From: Marisediminitalea lipolytica
Lineage (GTDB): Bacteria; Pseudomonadota; Gammaproteobacteria; Enterobacterales; Alteromonadaceae
Assembly (NCBI RefSeq): GCF_001758465.1
Contig: NZ_MJIC01000009.1
Coordinates: 186,001-250,000 of the forward strand
Reading direction: 5' to 3'
Length of the DNA stretch: 64,000 nucleotides
Shown: positions 17,617-27,026 of the stretch, in pieces
How the letters are laid out: each line of letters begins with the position of its first letter
Position numbering within the stretch: the first letter of the stretch is position 1
Made by a program: the position numbers and the translations under genes
Notes under the pieces: generated by a model
What the model saw: the letters and a program-made list of their open reading frames with translations, nothing else
Told to the model about the DNA's origin: nothing
The model's database searches: none

Positions 17617-17982
17617 CTATCCCAGCAGTTTTTTAGCAATAGCCAGTAATTTAGATGGATCAAATGGCTTGACCATCCAGCCTGTAGCACCGGCGGCTTT
17701 ACCCTGGCTCTTAAGGGAATCCCCTGCCTCGGTAGTCAGTACCACAATCGGCACTGTGCGGTAGCTCATCATGCCCCGTAATGACTTGATAAGCGTAATG
17801 CCGTCCATGCGAGGCATGTTCTGATCGGTCAGTACAAAGTCGTAACGGGTAGTCTGACATTTATCCAGTGCTGCCTGTCCGTCTTCAGCGGTGTCAACGT
17901 TGTAGCCGGCACCCTTAAGAGTGACTTCGACCATTTGGCGGATCGACATAGAGTCGTCCACGATTAGAATTTTTTTGCTCAT
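17617..17982 (-). CDS. cheY: Chemotaxis response regulator CheY
   Basis: A 121-residue single receiver domain with Asp10, phospho-acceptor Asp53 (VLTDQNMPRMD), Thr (VLTTEAG) and Lys (MVKPFD). It takes phosphate from CheA. It is six bases before cheA. Its closest relatives by pattern are CheY proteins of the Che2 class, which need not bind the flagellar motor, so its output is uncertain. Confidence 0.95.
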   Translation of the reverse strand: MSKKILIVDDSMSIRQMVEVTLKGAGYNVDTAEDGQAALDKCQTTRYDFVLTDQNMPRMDGITLIKSLRGMMSYRTVPIVVLTTEAGDSLKSQGKAAGATGWMVKPFDPSKLLAIAKKLLG

Positions 17983-17989
17983 AACGGTT

Positions 17990-19669
17990 TTAGTTCCTTG
18001 CTATGAAAATGGTTGTGCAATTGCCTTTGGCATTTCGTTCTACTGTCTGGCACATCGCGTCAACCAACCCAAGACCCCGACCACTCAGGCCCTGTTTATC
18101 GGCAGAGTTCTCAGTCAGAGCGAAACCCGCTCCCGAGTCTTCCACTGATATCTTTATAAACGTAGTCGAATTTGTGTAAAGTTGTATGGTTAACTCGTCA
18201 CTATTTGTTAGTTTACCCAATCGTTCTTCACGAAGTGCCAGGTAAGTGGCAAAACCTTCAAAATCATTTTTCAGGCTCGAATCCAGTTCGAGAATGCCAT
18301 GATCGAGCGCGTTATTTATCAGCTCGGCCATAACGGTAAATGCTTTTTGGCACAAATCCTTTGGTAAATCAGAGTGTTGCATGATGTGCATAGCCTGATT
18401 TAACACATCAAGACTGCCGATTACCTTACCTCTGATGCAAAATCGATAATCGATCTCGCCAAAGTCCGGCAGGGTTTCTTCAATTCTGGTTTGTAGTTTT
18501 TCCCTTACGGCATCACCATCAATAACGCATAACGTAATATCATCTTCGATGCTGTTACCCGCAGCAAAATCCAGGCAGTCATCCATTATATTGATTAGGC
18601 TCTGCCCGCTATTTACTAAGTTATCGACCTGTTCCAGTAAACGTTTAGTGGAATATGCCGCCCCCTGGGGATTTGTTTGTTCGATAATACCGTCGGTGTA
18701 CAACGCCAGTTGTGCTATGTCGTCTATTGGGACCTGCTCGGTTTTAATGCTGAATTCCGCGGGCTCCATAATGCCAAGGGGCATTGCTTTTGACTTAAAG
18801 TGCTTCACTTCACCGTTTTTGCAGCAGCACAGCACATCAGGTAAGCCTGCATTAACAATAGTAATCGTATTGCTGTAAGGGCAAATTTCGATGCCAGCTA
18901 AAGCCACAAACCGATCGTCAGGTATCTCGATATAAAGCTTGCGATTTATCTCGTGGAATATTTCATCAATGCCCTTGCCTTTATTGGCCATCGCCCGAGC
19001 GGTAGTGACAATGGGTATAATACAAATCGCCGCGGCCAGACCATGGCCCATAGCATCAGCCAGAATTAACTGGATCTTGCCGGATGGGTTTGGTGGTGAA
19101 AAAATAGTATCACCACTAAAGTTGGTCATTGGCCGACTGCGTACCTGAGCAAAAGAAGGCAGATCGCACTGGCTGTTCGCCATATTCTGATAAACGTGTT
19201 GGGCGAGGCTTTCTTCCTGGGCTTTCTCGCTTAATAACTGTTGTAACAGCTGGTACTTGTTGGCTAAATCCATGCTGGTTCGTTTAAACGTCAGCAGATT
19301 ACGAATTTTTTCCCACAGCAGTTCTATGCTGACCGGCTTAACAATATAGTCGTGCACGCCCTGGCTAAAACTGTCACTGATATTGTTTATCTGGTCATCG
19401 GAAGACACCATGATGACGTAGGGCGAAGGCTCAAGCGCTTGCAGTACAGGCAGCAAATCGGTACCACTGCCATCGCCTAAATGGTTGTCTAATATCACCA
19501 GATCTATCGGGTGTTTACTCAGCACTTCTTTGGCATCAGTCAAAGAAAAAGACGATATCGCTTTGACGCCTTTAACTGTCAGATCTGAGACAAGCAGTTC
19601 ACAAAAAATATGATCATCGTCGACGACCAGAACGGATTCTGACGGCTTTTTTGCTATGGGAGCTTTCAT
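17990..19669 (-). CDS. Response regulator with PP2C phosphatase and serine-kinase domains (HsbR-like)
   Basis: A 559-residue three-domain protein. Residues 13-130 are a receiver with Asp61 (VILDNHLGDG). Residues about 190-385 are a SpoIIE/PP2C phosphatase (ILADAMGHGLAAAI and later DDITLCVIDG). Residues about 430-555 are an RsbW-type ATPase/kinase (ELINNALDHGIL, DSGAGFALTE, GRGLGLVDAM). Carrying both phosphatase and kinase allows it to set the phosphorylation state of a STAS partner according to receiver input. Pseudomonas HsbR and Vibrio VCA1086 have this layout. The STAS protein is encoded immediately upstream, 14 bases away, which supports the pairing. Confidence 0.93.
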   Translation of the reverse strand: MKAPIAKKPSESVLVVDDDHIFCELLVSDLTVKGVKAISSFSLTDAKEVLSKHPIDLVILDNHLGDGSGTDLLPVLQALEPSPYVIMVSSDDQINNISDSFSQGVHDYIVKPVSIELLWEKIRNLLTFKRTSMDLANKYQLLQQLLSEKAQEESLAQHVYQNMANSQCDLPSFAQVRSRPMTNFSGDTIFSPPNPSGKIQLILADAMGHGLAAAICIIPIVTTARAMANKGKGIDEIFHEINRKLYIEIPDDRFVALAGIEICPYSNTITIVNAGLPDVLCCCKNGEVKHFKSKAMPLGIMEPAEFSIKTEQVPIDDIAQLALYTDGIIEQTNPQGAAYSTKRLLEQVDNLVNSGQSLINIMDDCLDFAAGNSIEDDITLCVIDGDAVREKLQTRIEETLPDFGEIDYRFCIRGKVIGSLDVLNQAMHIMQHSDLPKDLCQKAFTVMAELINNALDHGILELDSSLKNDFEGFATYLALREERLGKLTNSDELTIQLYTNSTTFIKISVEDSGAGFALTENSADKQGLSGRGLGLVDAMCQTVERNAKGNCTTIFIARN

Positions 19670-19683
19670 CAGGACGTTTATCC

Positions 19684-19962
19684 TTAACGGATTTTCACCA
19701 TTTTATCGAAATTAGCGATTTGTAATACTTCCAGCGCAGTGCCTTTGGCGTTAGCAATTTCTACTTCGCAGCCATTGCTTTTTGCGCGTTTTTTTAAAAG
19801 TACCACCATGCCAAGCGCGGCACTGTCCAGGTATAGTACATTCGAGAAATCCAGAACAATCACGCCGCCTTTTTTGGTTTCCAGAATGCTGTTGTATTGC
19901 TCGGTAAACGACTTATGAAAGCTAAAATCGAAGCGTTCTGGCACTGAAATTACGGTATTCAT
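19684..19962 (-). CDS. STAS-domain anti-anti-sigma-type protein (HsbA-like)
   Basis: A 92-residue single STAS domain. The phospho-site region is NVLYLDSAALGMVVLL with Ser47 at the usual position after Asp. Such proteins switch partners when this Ser is phosphorylated; HsbA in Pseudomonas controls an anti-sigma factor and a diguanylate cyclase. It is placed between an MCP and the PP2C-kinase, so the latter is its likely modifier. No anti-sigma factor is encoded in the window, so the downstream target is unknown. Confidence 0.92.
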   Translation of the reverse strand: MNTVISVPERFDFSFHKSFTEQYNSILETKKGGVIVLDFSNVLYLDSAALGMVVLLKKRAKSNGCEVEIANAKGTALEVLQIANFDKMVKIR

Positions 19963-19973
19963 TATTTCTCCGG

Positions 19974-21131
19974 TTAAAACAACTCGATATCACCTGCTTC
20001 CACAGATGATGAAGATACGGGGTTGTGTATTGCCGACCACTCAGACTGAACTTTTTGTTGGAACTGCTCAGGATTGTTTAACAACGCCTGACGTTCTGAT
20101 GTGTCGAGCAGGGCGGTCAGGTTGATGTTGAGCAAGGACACCGTTGCGATGGTGTACTCGATATACTGACGATTGATATCGCCAAATTGCAGACTGCGGG
20201 TCGCATTGCCAAGGGCCGTGTCTAATTCGACAGACAGTGATTGCAGACCAGAAGTAATAGTCTGATCGTGCTCTGCTTTAACAATAATGCGCTCAAGTGC
20301 CTGGTTGATGTCTTTTTTCGCTTCAATTACGTAGCTTACGTCGTAAGCGGCGAGCACACCGATGCGTTCACTCAGCGAGGATATCTTCTCATTGATGCCG
20401 TTGATCTGAGTCTGGATTGATTCACTAAATTGCGCCGAGCGGTTAGACAGACTGCGTACTTCGTCAGCTACGACGGCAAAACCACGTCCGTGCTCACCGG
20501 CGCGGGCTGCTTCGATGGCGGCATTCAGAGCAAGTAGGTTAGTCTGCGCGGCAATGCTATCAATGTCTTTAAGTGCCTGGATAACTGAAGGTACAGTATC
20601 GTTAATTGCCGTGATCTGCTCGAGGATTTCCATAATACCCGCGGACATATCTACGGTGCTCTGGATAAATCTGTCGAGAGTCACGCCAGTACGTTCGGCA
20701 AAGCTGCGCATGCGATCACTGTACAGTTCGTCAGTGTCACTGTCGGCTTTAATAAGCTGTAAAATCGTGTTGCTTTGCTGGTCTACCAGGTCACGCAGGC
20801 CAAGAAAACTGGTGCTCAGGGTGTCTACCGCATCGTTGTGAGTAGAGATGATATTGTTCAGGCTGACTTCACAATCACTAAGCACTTCAGTCGACGTTTG
20901 TGCAATAGTTGTAAGAGGAGCATCTGAACCACTACTCATAACCGGCGCGGTGGCTAATGGCGCAGAAGCCGCCTTGGCGGGCGCTGATGTTTCAGGGGAT
21001 GATGCCGGCGCGACGAAATCATAAGCTATGACAGCAATGGCCAGTAGAATAACGCCAACCACACCAGAAACAAAATGAGCAAGTAAAAGGGCAATAGCTG
21101 TTGCTATCCCTACAGCAATGTATTTATTCAT
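19974..21131 (-). CDS. Membrane methyl-accepting chemotaxis protein without a sensor domain
   Basis: A 385-residue receptor. Two hydrophobic helices occupy residues 3-40 with almost no loop between them, then an Ala/Pro-rich linker (42-75) and the cytoplasmic signalling domain ([33 protein letters not shown]). There is no periplasmic ligand domain, so it probably responds to an internal or membrane cue, or to another protein. It is the first gene of the ten-gene operon, whose promoter must lie in 21132-21325; I could not identify a convincing sigma-28 promoter there. Its C-terminus, [11 protein letters not shown], lacks the CheR tether seen on the other receptor of the operon. Confidence 0.92.
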   Translation of the reverse strand: MNKYIAVGIATAIALLLAHFVSGVVGVILLAIAVIAYDFVAPASSPETSAPAKAASAPLATAPVMSSGSDAPLTTIAQTSTEVLSDCEVSLNNIISTHNDAVDTLSTSFLGLRDLVDQQSNTILQLIKADSDTDELYSDRMRSFAERTGVTLDRFIQSTVDMSAGIMEILEQITAINDTVPSVIQALKDIDSIAAQTNLLALNAAIEAARAGEHGRGFAVVADEVRSLSNRSAQFSESIQTQINGINEKISSLSERIGVLAAYDVSYVIEAKKDINQALERIIVKAEHDQTITSGLQSLSVELDTALGNATRSLQFGDINRQYIEYTIATVSLLNINLTALLDTSERQALLNNPEQFQQKVQSEWSAIHNPVSSSSVEAGDIELF

Positions 21132-21325
21132 GACTTTCTCTAATCCACAGGCTATCCCTATGGATTGTAGTACATATATATCACTACTGTAGGGAACTAT
21201 TCAGCGCGATGCAATACTCTGTTGGAATATATGCAACTAATTGATGATAAGCGTGTTTTTCCTTATATAGATAAATGTAAAATCATAAAAAAAAGTCTTG
21301 CCAAATAATAAATGATAAAATTAAG

Positions 21326-23206
21326 TTATTGATTTTTCGTTAATGCATTTTTCACATGTCTGGCGAAAGGTTGAGCTTTCATAAAGCCGGTAACCCTTGC
21401 TTTGGTTAATTCCTGACCTTGTTCATCAAATAACAAAATTGTCGGCAAACCCAACACATTAAATGCTTCCTGGAAGGCCAGATTGGTGGGAGTATTGTCG
21501 GTCAGGTCAATTTGCATCCACACCGTGTTGCTTAGTGCATCAATAACTTCAGGGTCAACAAAGGTGTATTTTTCAAATTCCTTACACGCCACACACCAAT
21601 CAGCGTAGAGATCCACCATCACCGATTTGCCTTCGGCATTGGCGGCGGCCAGCTTTTGCTCAAAATCAGCCAGGTTTTTCACCACCATAAATTGTGGATG
21701 GGCCACAGCTGGCGTACTAACACCCGCATTGGTGGCGTTGGTAATGCCCGTGGCACTGTTGTGACTAAACAGCGTGTTGTAGCCAATCATGGCGCTGATA
21801 AACAGCCCAACAAAGATAAGCAGTGAACGTACCCCTTTGGCAAAAGTGGCGGCGGTAGACTGGTTAGCGACCTGATAATAGCTAAAAGTGGCAAGACCAA
21901 GCGCCGACCAGAGCAGCCAGGTGTAGTCAGAATTCCACAAGCGTTCGATAAAGATAATGGCCACCGATAACAGCATAAAACCAAAGGTGGTTTTAATGAT
22001 ATTCATCCAGTTACCTGCTTTAGGCAGCAGTTTTCCGCCCGTCATGGCAAAGATAATGAGTGGAATGCCCATGCCCAGACTCAGGGCATATAAGGCCAGA
22101 AAGCCCAGTGTCATATCGCCACTTTGGGCAATAAATATCAGCACGCCGGTAAGTGGCGCAGTGGTGCAGGGCGACGCAATAAGGCCTGAAAGTATGCCCA
22201 TTACAAACACGCCAACCAGGCTACCCCGTTGCTGAGCGTTGCTCATACCGCTGACTTTTTCCTGCCAGCTGCTGGGCAACTGAATTTCGTAGGCACCAAA
22301 CATGGCGGCTGCCAGGGCGACAAATACCACAATAAAAGTACCCAGAATGTACGGGCTTTGTAGTGATGCCTGAAATTGTACGCCAGCTGAGGCCACAACC
22401 AGTCCCAGTAACGAATACATGATTGCCATACCCTGCACATACACAAAGGCCAGGGTAAAAGCGCGGGATAATTTAATATCCTTGCCCTGGCCAATCACGA
22501 TGCCTGAGACAATGGGGTACATAGGAAACACGCAGGGGGTAAAGGCAAGGCCAATTCCCAGTGCTAAAAAGAGTAACAGCGTAAGCAGTAAGTTGCCGTC
22601 TGACTGCAGCATGTTAGCGAGATCATATTGCTCGCTTACGGTGCTGTTGTTTTGTGCAATGGCGCTGTCGTCAGTCGCTTTTGCAACTAGTTCGCCACCG
22701 CTGAGCTGACCGGTAACGGTGCTGCCTTTCAGGCTGTTCAGGTAAATTACTTTGGTCGTGGGCGGATAACAGAGTCCGGCCAGCGCACAGCCCTGATAGC
22801 GCAGCTTTACTACGCCATCCTGAATGGTTTCAATAATCGGATAGCTAAAGGAAACGGTGTTGTAATACACATCGGAGATGCCAAAAAACTCATCTTCTAT
22901 TTGCTCTGCCGGTGGAAAAACCGGTTCGCCAAGGGTGGCATTCTTGGTTGAGGCTTTAAACTGCTTTTTATAAAGGTAGTAACCGTCGGCAATTTCGAAG
23001 CGAATAACCAGCACGTCGCCCTGTTGTGCAAAGTCGAAAACAAAGGCCTCGTCAACCGGCAGGAACGATGGTTCGTCACTGAATAAATCTTCCATGTTGC
23101 TGCCATTCAACTGAGCGTTAGCCAGCGCACTGAACATCAGGGCAATGAACGTCATCGTAATTAATAAAAACCGGGACTGATTCACCGAGTTAGTTCCTCT
23201 TTTCAA
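21326..23206 (-). CDS. dsbD: Thiol:disulfide interchange protein DsbD
   Basis: A 626-residue membrane reductase that carries electrons from cytoplasmic thioredoxin to the periplasm, keeping DsbC and cytochrome c assembly proteins reduced. After a signal peptide (to about residue 31) the periplasmic alpha domain has Cys140 and Cys146. The central eight-helix part has Cys in AFTPCVFPMYP and IASPCTTAPLTG. The C-terminal thioredoxin fold has the active site WCVAC. It overlaps cutA by 17 bases. The dsbD-cutA pair also occurs in E. coli, near fxsA and groESL. Confidence 0.97.
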   Translation of the reverse strand: MKRGTNSVNQSRFLLITMTFIALMFSALANAQLNGSNMEDLFSDEPSFLPVDEAFVFDFAQQGDVLVIRFEIADGYYLYKKQFKASTKNATLGEPVFPPAEQIEDEFFGISDVYYNTVSFSYPIIETIQDGVVKLRYQGCALAGLCYPPTTKVIYLNSLKGSTVTGQLSGGELVAKATDDSAIAQNNSTVSEQYDLANMLQSDGNLLLTLLLFLALGIGLAFTPCVFPMYPIVSGIVIGQGKDIKLSRAFTLAFVYVQGMAIMYSLLGLVVASAGVQFQASLQSPYILGTFIVVFVALAAAMFGAYEIQLPSSWQEKVSGMSNAQQRGSLVGVFVMGILSGLIASPCTTAPLTGVLIFIAQSGDMTLGFLALYALSLGMGIPLIIFAMTGGKLLPKAGNWMNIIKTTFGFMLLSVAIIFIERLWNSDYTWLLWSALGLATFSYYQVANQSTAATFAKGVRSLLIFVGLFISAMIGYNTLFSHNSATGITNATNAGVSTPAVAHPQFMVVKNLADFEQKLAAANAEGKSVMVDLYADWCVACKEFEKYTFVDPEVIDALSNTVWMQIDLTDNTPTNLAFQEAFNVLGLPTILLFDEQGQELTKARVTGFMKAQPFARHVKNALTKNQ

Positions 23207-23522
23207 TGTTTAATTCCTGTTCAACCCAAGTGCCGTAGGCCGGACTCACCGTTTCTGCTGCTACGACTACCCACTGCGGAACGTCGTAAGAGTGCAGCGC
23301 ATTAACTAACTGTTCAGCGCGGTCGAGCAGTTGCCGGTGCGTTTTAATTAACAGTAGCCACTCCTGATCCTGGGCCAGTTTGTTGTCCCAGCGATAGACT
23401 GAAGTAATACCGGGCACAATCTGCACGCAGGCTGCTAACCGTTGTTCAATCAGTTGCGTTGCAATGACTTCGGCATTTTCCTGTGAGTCGGTTGTGCAAT
23501 GCACAATACAAATATCTGTCAT
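23190..23522 (-). CDS. cutA: CutA family divalent-cation tolerance protein
   Basis: A 110-residue trimeric CutA protein: IVHCTTDSQENAEVIA, ACVQIVPGITSVYRW, EWLLLIKT, and the C-terminal YGTWVEQEL. It was linked to copper tolerance and cytochrome maturation in E. coli; the biochemical role is unsettled. It overlaps and precedes dsbD in one transcript. Confidence 0.95.
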   Translation of the reverse strand: MTDICIVHCTTDSQENAEVIATQLIEQRLAACVQIVPGITSVYRWDNKLAQDQEWLLLIKTHRQLLDRAEQLVNALHSYDVPQWVVVAAETVSPAYGTWVEQELNIEKRN

Positions 23523-23721
23523 AATAACGTCTCATGAGACCGGTTTTGTCGCAAAAACCATTCAATTTGACCGGCAAGCAGGCACTTTACCGAGCAAAAA
23601 GGGTCTGTGACAAGTCCGTAGTCGATTGTACGTCGTAAACGTAAGATACGATGACTTGGGTTTGCGTAATTGTGCCCCATCTTCATTAACTGAAACTTAA
23701 GAAAGCAACAGGAAACTAATT

Positions 23722-24204
23722 TTGCGCTTTTTATTACTGCTTTTTATTGTCATGCCAATTGCCGAGATTTCGCTGTTGCTGCAGGTGGGTGACTTGATCG
23801 GTGGCTGGAATACGGTTGGATTAATCATTGTGACGGCATTTGTCGGGGCTTACCTGGTTCGTCAGGAGGGCATTTCCACCTTGCAAACCGCTCAGGCCAA
23901 ACTGGCGCAAAATCAGGTGCCTGGTACCGAAATGCTGGAAGGCATGTTACTGGTAATTGCTGGTGTGCTGTTGGTAACACCGGGCTTTATTACCGATATC
24001 CTGGGCTTTACCTTTGCATTGCCCTGGTCTCGAAAGTGGATTGCCACTCGTGCAGCCAAACACCTGACCGTCCATACTGTCAATGCTACCCAACAGACTA
24101 GCTACCAGCACTCGCGTCAGCCTGGGGCAGGCCACGATGGTGATACCTTTGAAGGTGAATACACCGACAACACCCAAAACGATCCGAATAACCGTCTGAA
24201 CTAA
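23722..24204 (+). CDS. fxsA: FxsA family membrane protein
   Basis: A 160-residue inner-membrane protein of the FxsA family (E. coli FxsA counters F exclusion of phage T7). Three or so hydrophobic segments (residues 2-20, 25-45, 75-95) and a polar C-terminal tail. The family-typical N-terminus RFLLLLFIVMPIAEI starts at a TTG (23722), supported by AGGAAA six bases upstream; the first ATG in frame would remove the conserved part. In E. coli fxsA lies next to groESL with one gene between; here the pectin locus fills that interval. Confidence 0.9.
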   Translation: MRFLLLLFIVMPIAEISLLLQVGDLIGGWNTVGLIIVTAFVGAYLVRQEGISTLQTAQAKLAQNQVPGTEMLEGMLLVIAGVLLVTPGFITDILGFTFALPWSRKWIATRAAKHLTVHTVNATQQTSYQHSRQPGAGHDGDTFEGEYTDNTQNDPNNRLN

Positions 24205-24222
24205 TTGCCAGACGGTTTTTAT
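24191..24222 (+). terminator. Terminator of fxsA overlapping its stop codon
   Basis: CCGTCTG (24192-24198) pairs with CAGACGG (24209-24215), followed by TTTTTAT. The fxsA stop codon TAA (24202-24204) lies in the loop. Confidence 0.75.
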
Positions 24223-24228
24223 ACGTCG

Positions 24229-25221
24229 TTACAAGGACGATTCCAGACTCGCTAATTTAGCCTCCATAAAGGCTTCAAACTGATGCCGATTTTGTGGCTG
24301 ATCCGGATGGCCGGGCCAGCTGGCAAAAAAGCCATACTGATACTGGGTTGCCGGTTTGAATTTGAACAGGTAATCGTGGGGCCCTTCAAACTGGTCTGCA
24401 ATATCGCTTTTGCGCACAAATAACGCCATGCCTAAATCCAGATTGTCGCCTAACAAATTTTGTTTGCCATAGGTCGCAATCATCTTCCAGTTGTCGCTCT
24501 CTTTTTCGATGTAGGCAACATTGTTATGCCGGACTAATCCGGTTACCAGATTATCCAGTGGTTGTGAGGTCGTGACATTAACCAGTGTGCTGGGATCGCC
24601 GGCTTTAATGCTGTAAAGGGTGCTGACATCAGCACTAACGCCACCGACTACCCATTCCTTGTAGCTCACTTCAAATGCACTTTCGGTGGGTGTTTGTGTG
24701 ATCAGTTGCCATTGGGTTTCGCCCACTTGTTTAAAGTGAGAAACACCGTCATTGAGCCAGCGCCCCAAGGCGCCGAGGCCGACGGATTTGCCAACTTTAA
24801 GCGCATCACCACCCCAGTCACTGAGTTCGTGATAGCTATCGTAACCATCTTGTCCAACCCGGGATAACACCATCTCGTTGGTGGTTTTTACAAATATATC
24901 GATGCCATTGCGCCAGTCCAGATATAGGCGATAGCCAATCTGATCGTTCTCCCAGCCTGGTCCCTCATAGCGTAAAAAATAGGAGTGGTCGGTTAGCTGC
25001 GCCGGGGCTGTAAAGGAGGTAACCGGGGCAAACTGAAATCCATCAGCCACATACTTGTTGCCATCCCAGGCGCCGCCCTCGCGCACCGATAGTTCGGCGT
25101 GGGTTTTAATGACTGGCTCAGTCGTCGGTGCCGCCGAATTGTCCTGTGACTGGGGGCCTTGAGAACAAGCTGAGAGCAGTGTCGACGCGGCTAGCAGCGA
25201 GAGTGCAAAGTACCTTTTCAT
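24229..25221 (-). CDS. DUF4861 domain lipoprotein of pectin cluster
   Basis: A 330-residue protein with a lipoprotein signal ending LLSAC (Cys19) and a DUF4861 body (YFLRYEGPGWENDQIGYRLYLDWRNGIDIF). DUF4861 proteins are common in bacterial pectin and uronate gene clusters, but no enzyme activity is established. It faces kduD across a promoter region with a shared operator (25282-25301). On the minus strand TTGCCA (25294-25299) and TATGAT (25271-25276), 17 bases apart, make a likely promoter with the operator over the -35. It is the only gene of its transcription unit. Confidence 0.85.
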   Translation of the reverse strand: MKRYFALSLLAASTLLSACSQGPQSQDNSAAPTTEPVIKTHAELSVREGGAWDGNKYVADGFQFAPVTSFTAPAQLTDHSYFLRYEGPGWENDQIGYRLYLDWRNGIDIFVKTTNEMVLSRVGQDGYDSYHELSDWGGDALKVGKSVGLGALGRWLNDGVSHFKQVGETQWQLITQTPTESAFEVSYKEWVVGGVSADVSTLYSIKAGDPSTLVNVTTSQPLDNLVTGLVRHNNVAYIEKESDNWKMIATYGKQNLLGDNLDLGMALFVRKSDIADQFEGPHDYLFKFKPATQYQYGFFASWPGHPDQPQNRHQFEAFMEAKLASLESSL

Positions 25222-25270
25222 GGTTTTCTCCGTGTTGGCTGTTAGATAATAAAGCGTAAAAATTTAGTTA

Positions 25271-25306
25271 ATCATATTGACAATTGCCACCGGTGGCAAT
25301 TATTTT
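25271..25306. promoter_or_regulatory. Bidirectional promoter with LacI-type operator between DUF4861 and kduD
   Basis: A perfect 20-base palindrome, AATTGCCACCGGTGGCAATT (25282-25301). Plus strand: TTGACA (25277-25282) and TATTTT (25301-25306), spacer 18, with the operator filling the spacer. Minus strand: TTGCCA (25294-25299) and TATGAT (25271-25276), spacer 17. One repressor dimer here would block both promoters. The centre CCGG is typical of LacI-family half-sites. Confidence 0.78.
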
Positions 25307-25390
25307 AAATATTGTTAACATAATTCATTCCAGGTACAAACTTGTTAATCTTCTGGAAACAAACAACCGCAAATCGACGCAAGAGGACTT

Positions 25391-26152
25391 ATGGCTGATT
25401 TTTCTTTAACTCAGAAACGTGCACTGGTTACCGGTGCCAGCAGGGGCATAGGACAAGCCCTGGCTATCGCGCTGGCCGAGGCGGGTGCGGATGTGATTTG
25501 CGCCAGTTCCCGTGCCGGTGGTTGTGATGAAACCGTAGCTAAGATTGCCGCGCTTGGCACCGTTAAGGCGGCGCAATTGCATGCTGATCTCAGCGACATG
25601 CTGGCAGTGCAGGCGTTAGCCGATGATGCACTGGCGCTGTGGGGGGGCGTTGACATTCTGGTGAACAATGGCGGCACTATCTTTCGCAGTCCGGCGACCG
25701 AGTACCCTCTGGAGGCCTGGCAAAATGTTTTGCAGGTCAATCTTGATGCCAGCTTTTTGCTTTGTCAGCAACTGGGCAAATCGATGATTGAGCAGGGCAG
25801 CGGCAAAATCATCAACATTGCTTCTATGCTCAGTTACAGCGGCGGTATAACCGTGCCGGCCTACACCGCCAGTAAACACGCCATTGCCGGATTAACCAAA
25901 GCCTTAGCCAACGAGTGGGGGGCAAAGGGGTTGCAGGTTAATGCGATTGCTCCTGGTTACATTCGTACCGATAACACTCAGGCGCTGCAGGATGACGCTC
26001 AGCGTAGTAGCGAAATTTGTGCGCGCATCCCGGCTGGTCGCTGGGGCGAAACCGACGATTTAAAAGGGGCGGTGGTGTTTTTAGCCAGTGCTGCCAGTCA
26101 GTATATCAATGGTCACGTACTGGCCGTTGATGGTGGCTTTTTAGCCCGCTAA
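25391..26152 (+). CDS. kduD: 2-dehydro-3-deoxy-D-gluconate 5-dehydrogenase
   Basis: A 253-residue short-chain dehydrogenase that reduces 3-deoxy-D-glycero-2,5-hexodiulosonate to 2-keto-3-deoxygluconate (KDG) in the unsaturated-uronate branch of pectin breakdown. It has the nucleotide motif GASRGIGQ, NNGG, and the YTASK catalytic pair. It matches KduD length and is followed by kduI. Ribosome binding site AGAGGA precedes the ATG. First gene of the kduD-kduI-TRAP transporter operon. Confidence 0.92.
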   Translation: MADFSLTQKRALVTGASRGIGQALAIALAEAGADVICASSRAGGCDETVAKIAALGTVKAAQLHADLSDMLAVQALADDALALWGGVDILVNNGGTIFRSPATEYPLEAWQNVLQVNLDASFLLCQQLGKSMIEQGSGKIINIASMLSYSGGITVPAYTASKHAIAGLTKALANEWGAKGLQVNAIAPGYIRTDNTQALQDDAQRSSEICARIPAGRWGETDDLKGAVVFLASAASQYINGHVLAVDGGFLAR

Positions 26153-26172
26153 CCGAATAGGACAGACAATTT

Positions 26173-27015
26173 ATGACGACCGAATATGAAACCCGCTATG
26201 CCATTGGGCAACAGGAAGCCAAAGGCTATGACACTCAGGCGCTAAGAGACGCTTTCTTAGCCGACAAACTCATGCAGCCAGGGAAAGTTTACTGGATTTA
26301 CAGTCATTACGAACGCTTTATGGTGGGCGGCGCGGTACCTACCGATAAGCCGCTGAGCCTGGAATCGCTGGATGCGCTCAAGTCGGGCTGCTTTACCTCG
26401 CGTCGGGAAGTCGGCGTGATTAATGTGGGTGGTGCCGGCACCATTGAAGTTGACGAAACGGTTTACTCGCTGGCGAAAGGCGAGGCACTGTACATTGGGG
26501 CGGGTGAGCACAATGTAACGTTTCACTCAGACGCCGCTGACGCTCCCGCCTGCTTTTATCTGAATTCTGCGCCGGCTCATGCAAGCTATCCATGCAAAAA
26601 AGTGGGACTGGATGATGCCAATGTCCTGCACCTGGGATCGCCGGAAACGGCCAACGAGCGCGATATTTATCAGTTAATTATTAACGGGGTGGTGGAAACG
26701 TGCCAACTGCAGATGGGCCTGACCCGACTGTATCCCGGTAGCGTGTGGAACACTATGCCAGCGCATCAGCACGATCGCCGCAACGAAGTGTATTTTTATC
26801 TGGATGTGCCTGAAGGTCAGGCGGTCAGTCATTTTATGGGCGAGCCACAGGAAACCCGCCATATCTTTGTGCAGAACCATCAGGCTGTGCTGTCGCCGCC
26901 CTGGTCTATTCACTGCGGCTGTGGCACCGCTAATTATGCCTTTATCTGGGGCATGGCCGGGGAAAACCTCGACTATGACGACATGGATAAATTCCCTGCC
27001 AGTGAACTGCGCTAG
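26173..27015 (+). CDS. kduI: 5-dehydro-4-deoxy-D-glucuronate isomerase
   Basis: A 280-residue cupin isomerase that converts 5-keto-4-deoxyuronate (from unsaturated galacturonate) to the substrate of KduD. The zinc site is visible as HQHDRRNEVYFYL (His, His, Glu), and GRWxx-type start sequence ETRYAIG. It follows kduD by 20 bases. Full length for KduI (278 in E. coli). Its presence implies that lyase-type products with a 4,5-double bond reach the cell, although no polysaccharide lyase is encoded in this window. Confidence 0.95.
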   Translation: MTTEYETRYAIGQQEAKGYDTQALRDAFLADKLMQPGKVYWIYSHYERFMVGGAVPTDKPLSLESLDALKSGCFTSRREVGVINVGGAGTIEVDETVYSLAKGEALYIGAGEHNVTFHSDAADAPACFYLNSAPAHASYPCKKVGLDDANVLHLGSPETANERDIYQLIINGVVETCQLQMGLTRLYPGSVWNTMPAHQHDRRNEVYFYLDVPEGQAVSHFMGEPQETRHIFVQNHQAVLSPPWSIHCGCGTANYAFIWGMAGENLDYDDMDKFPASELR

Positions 27016-27026
27016 GAGCGCTGTCG

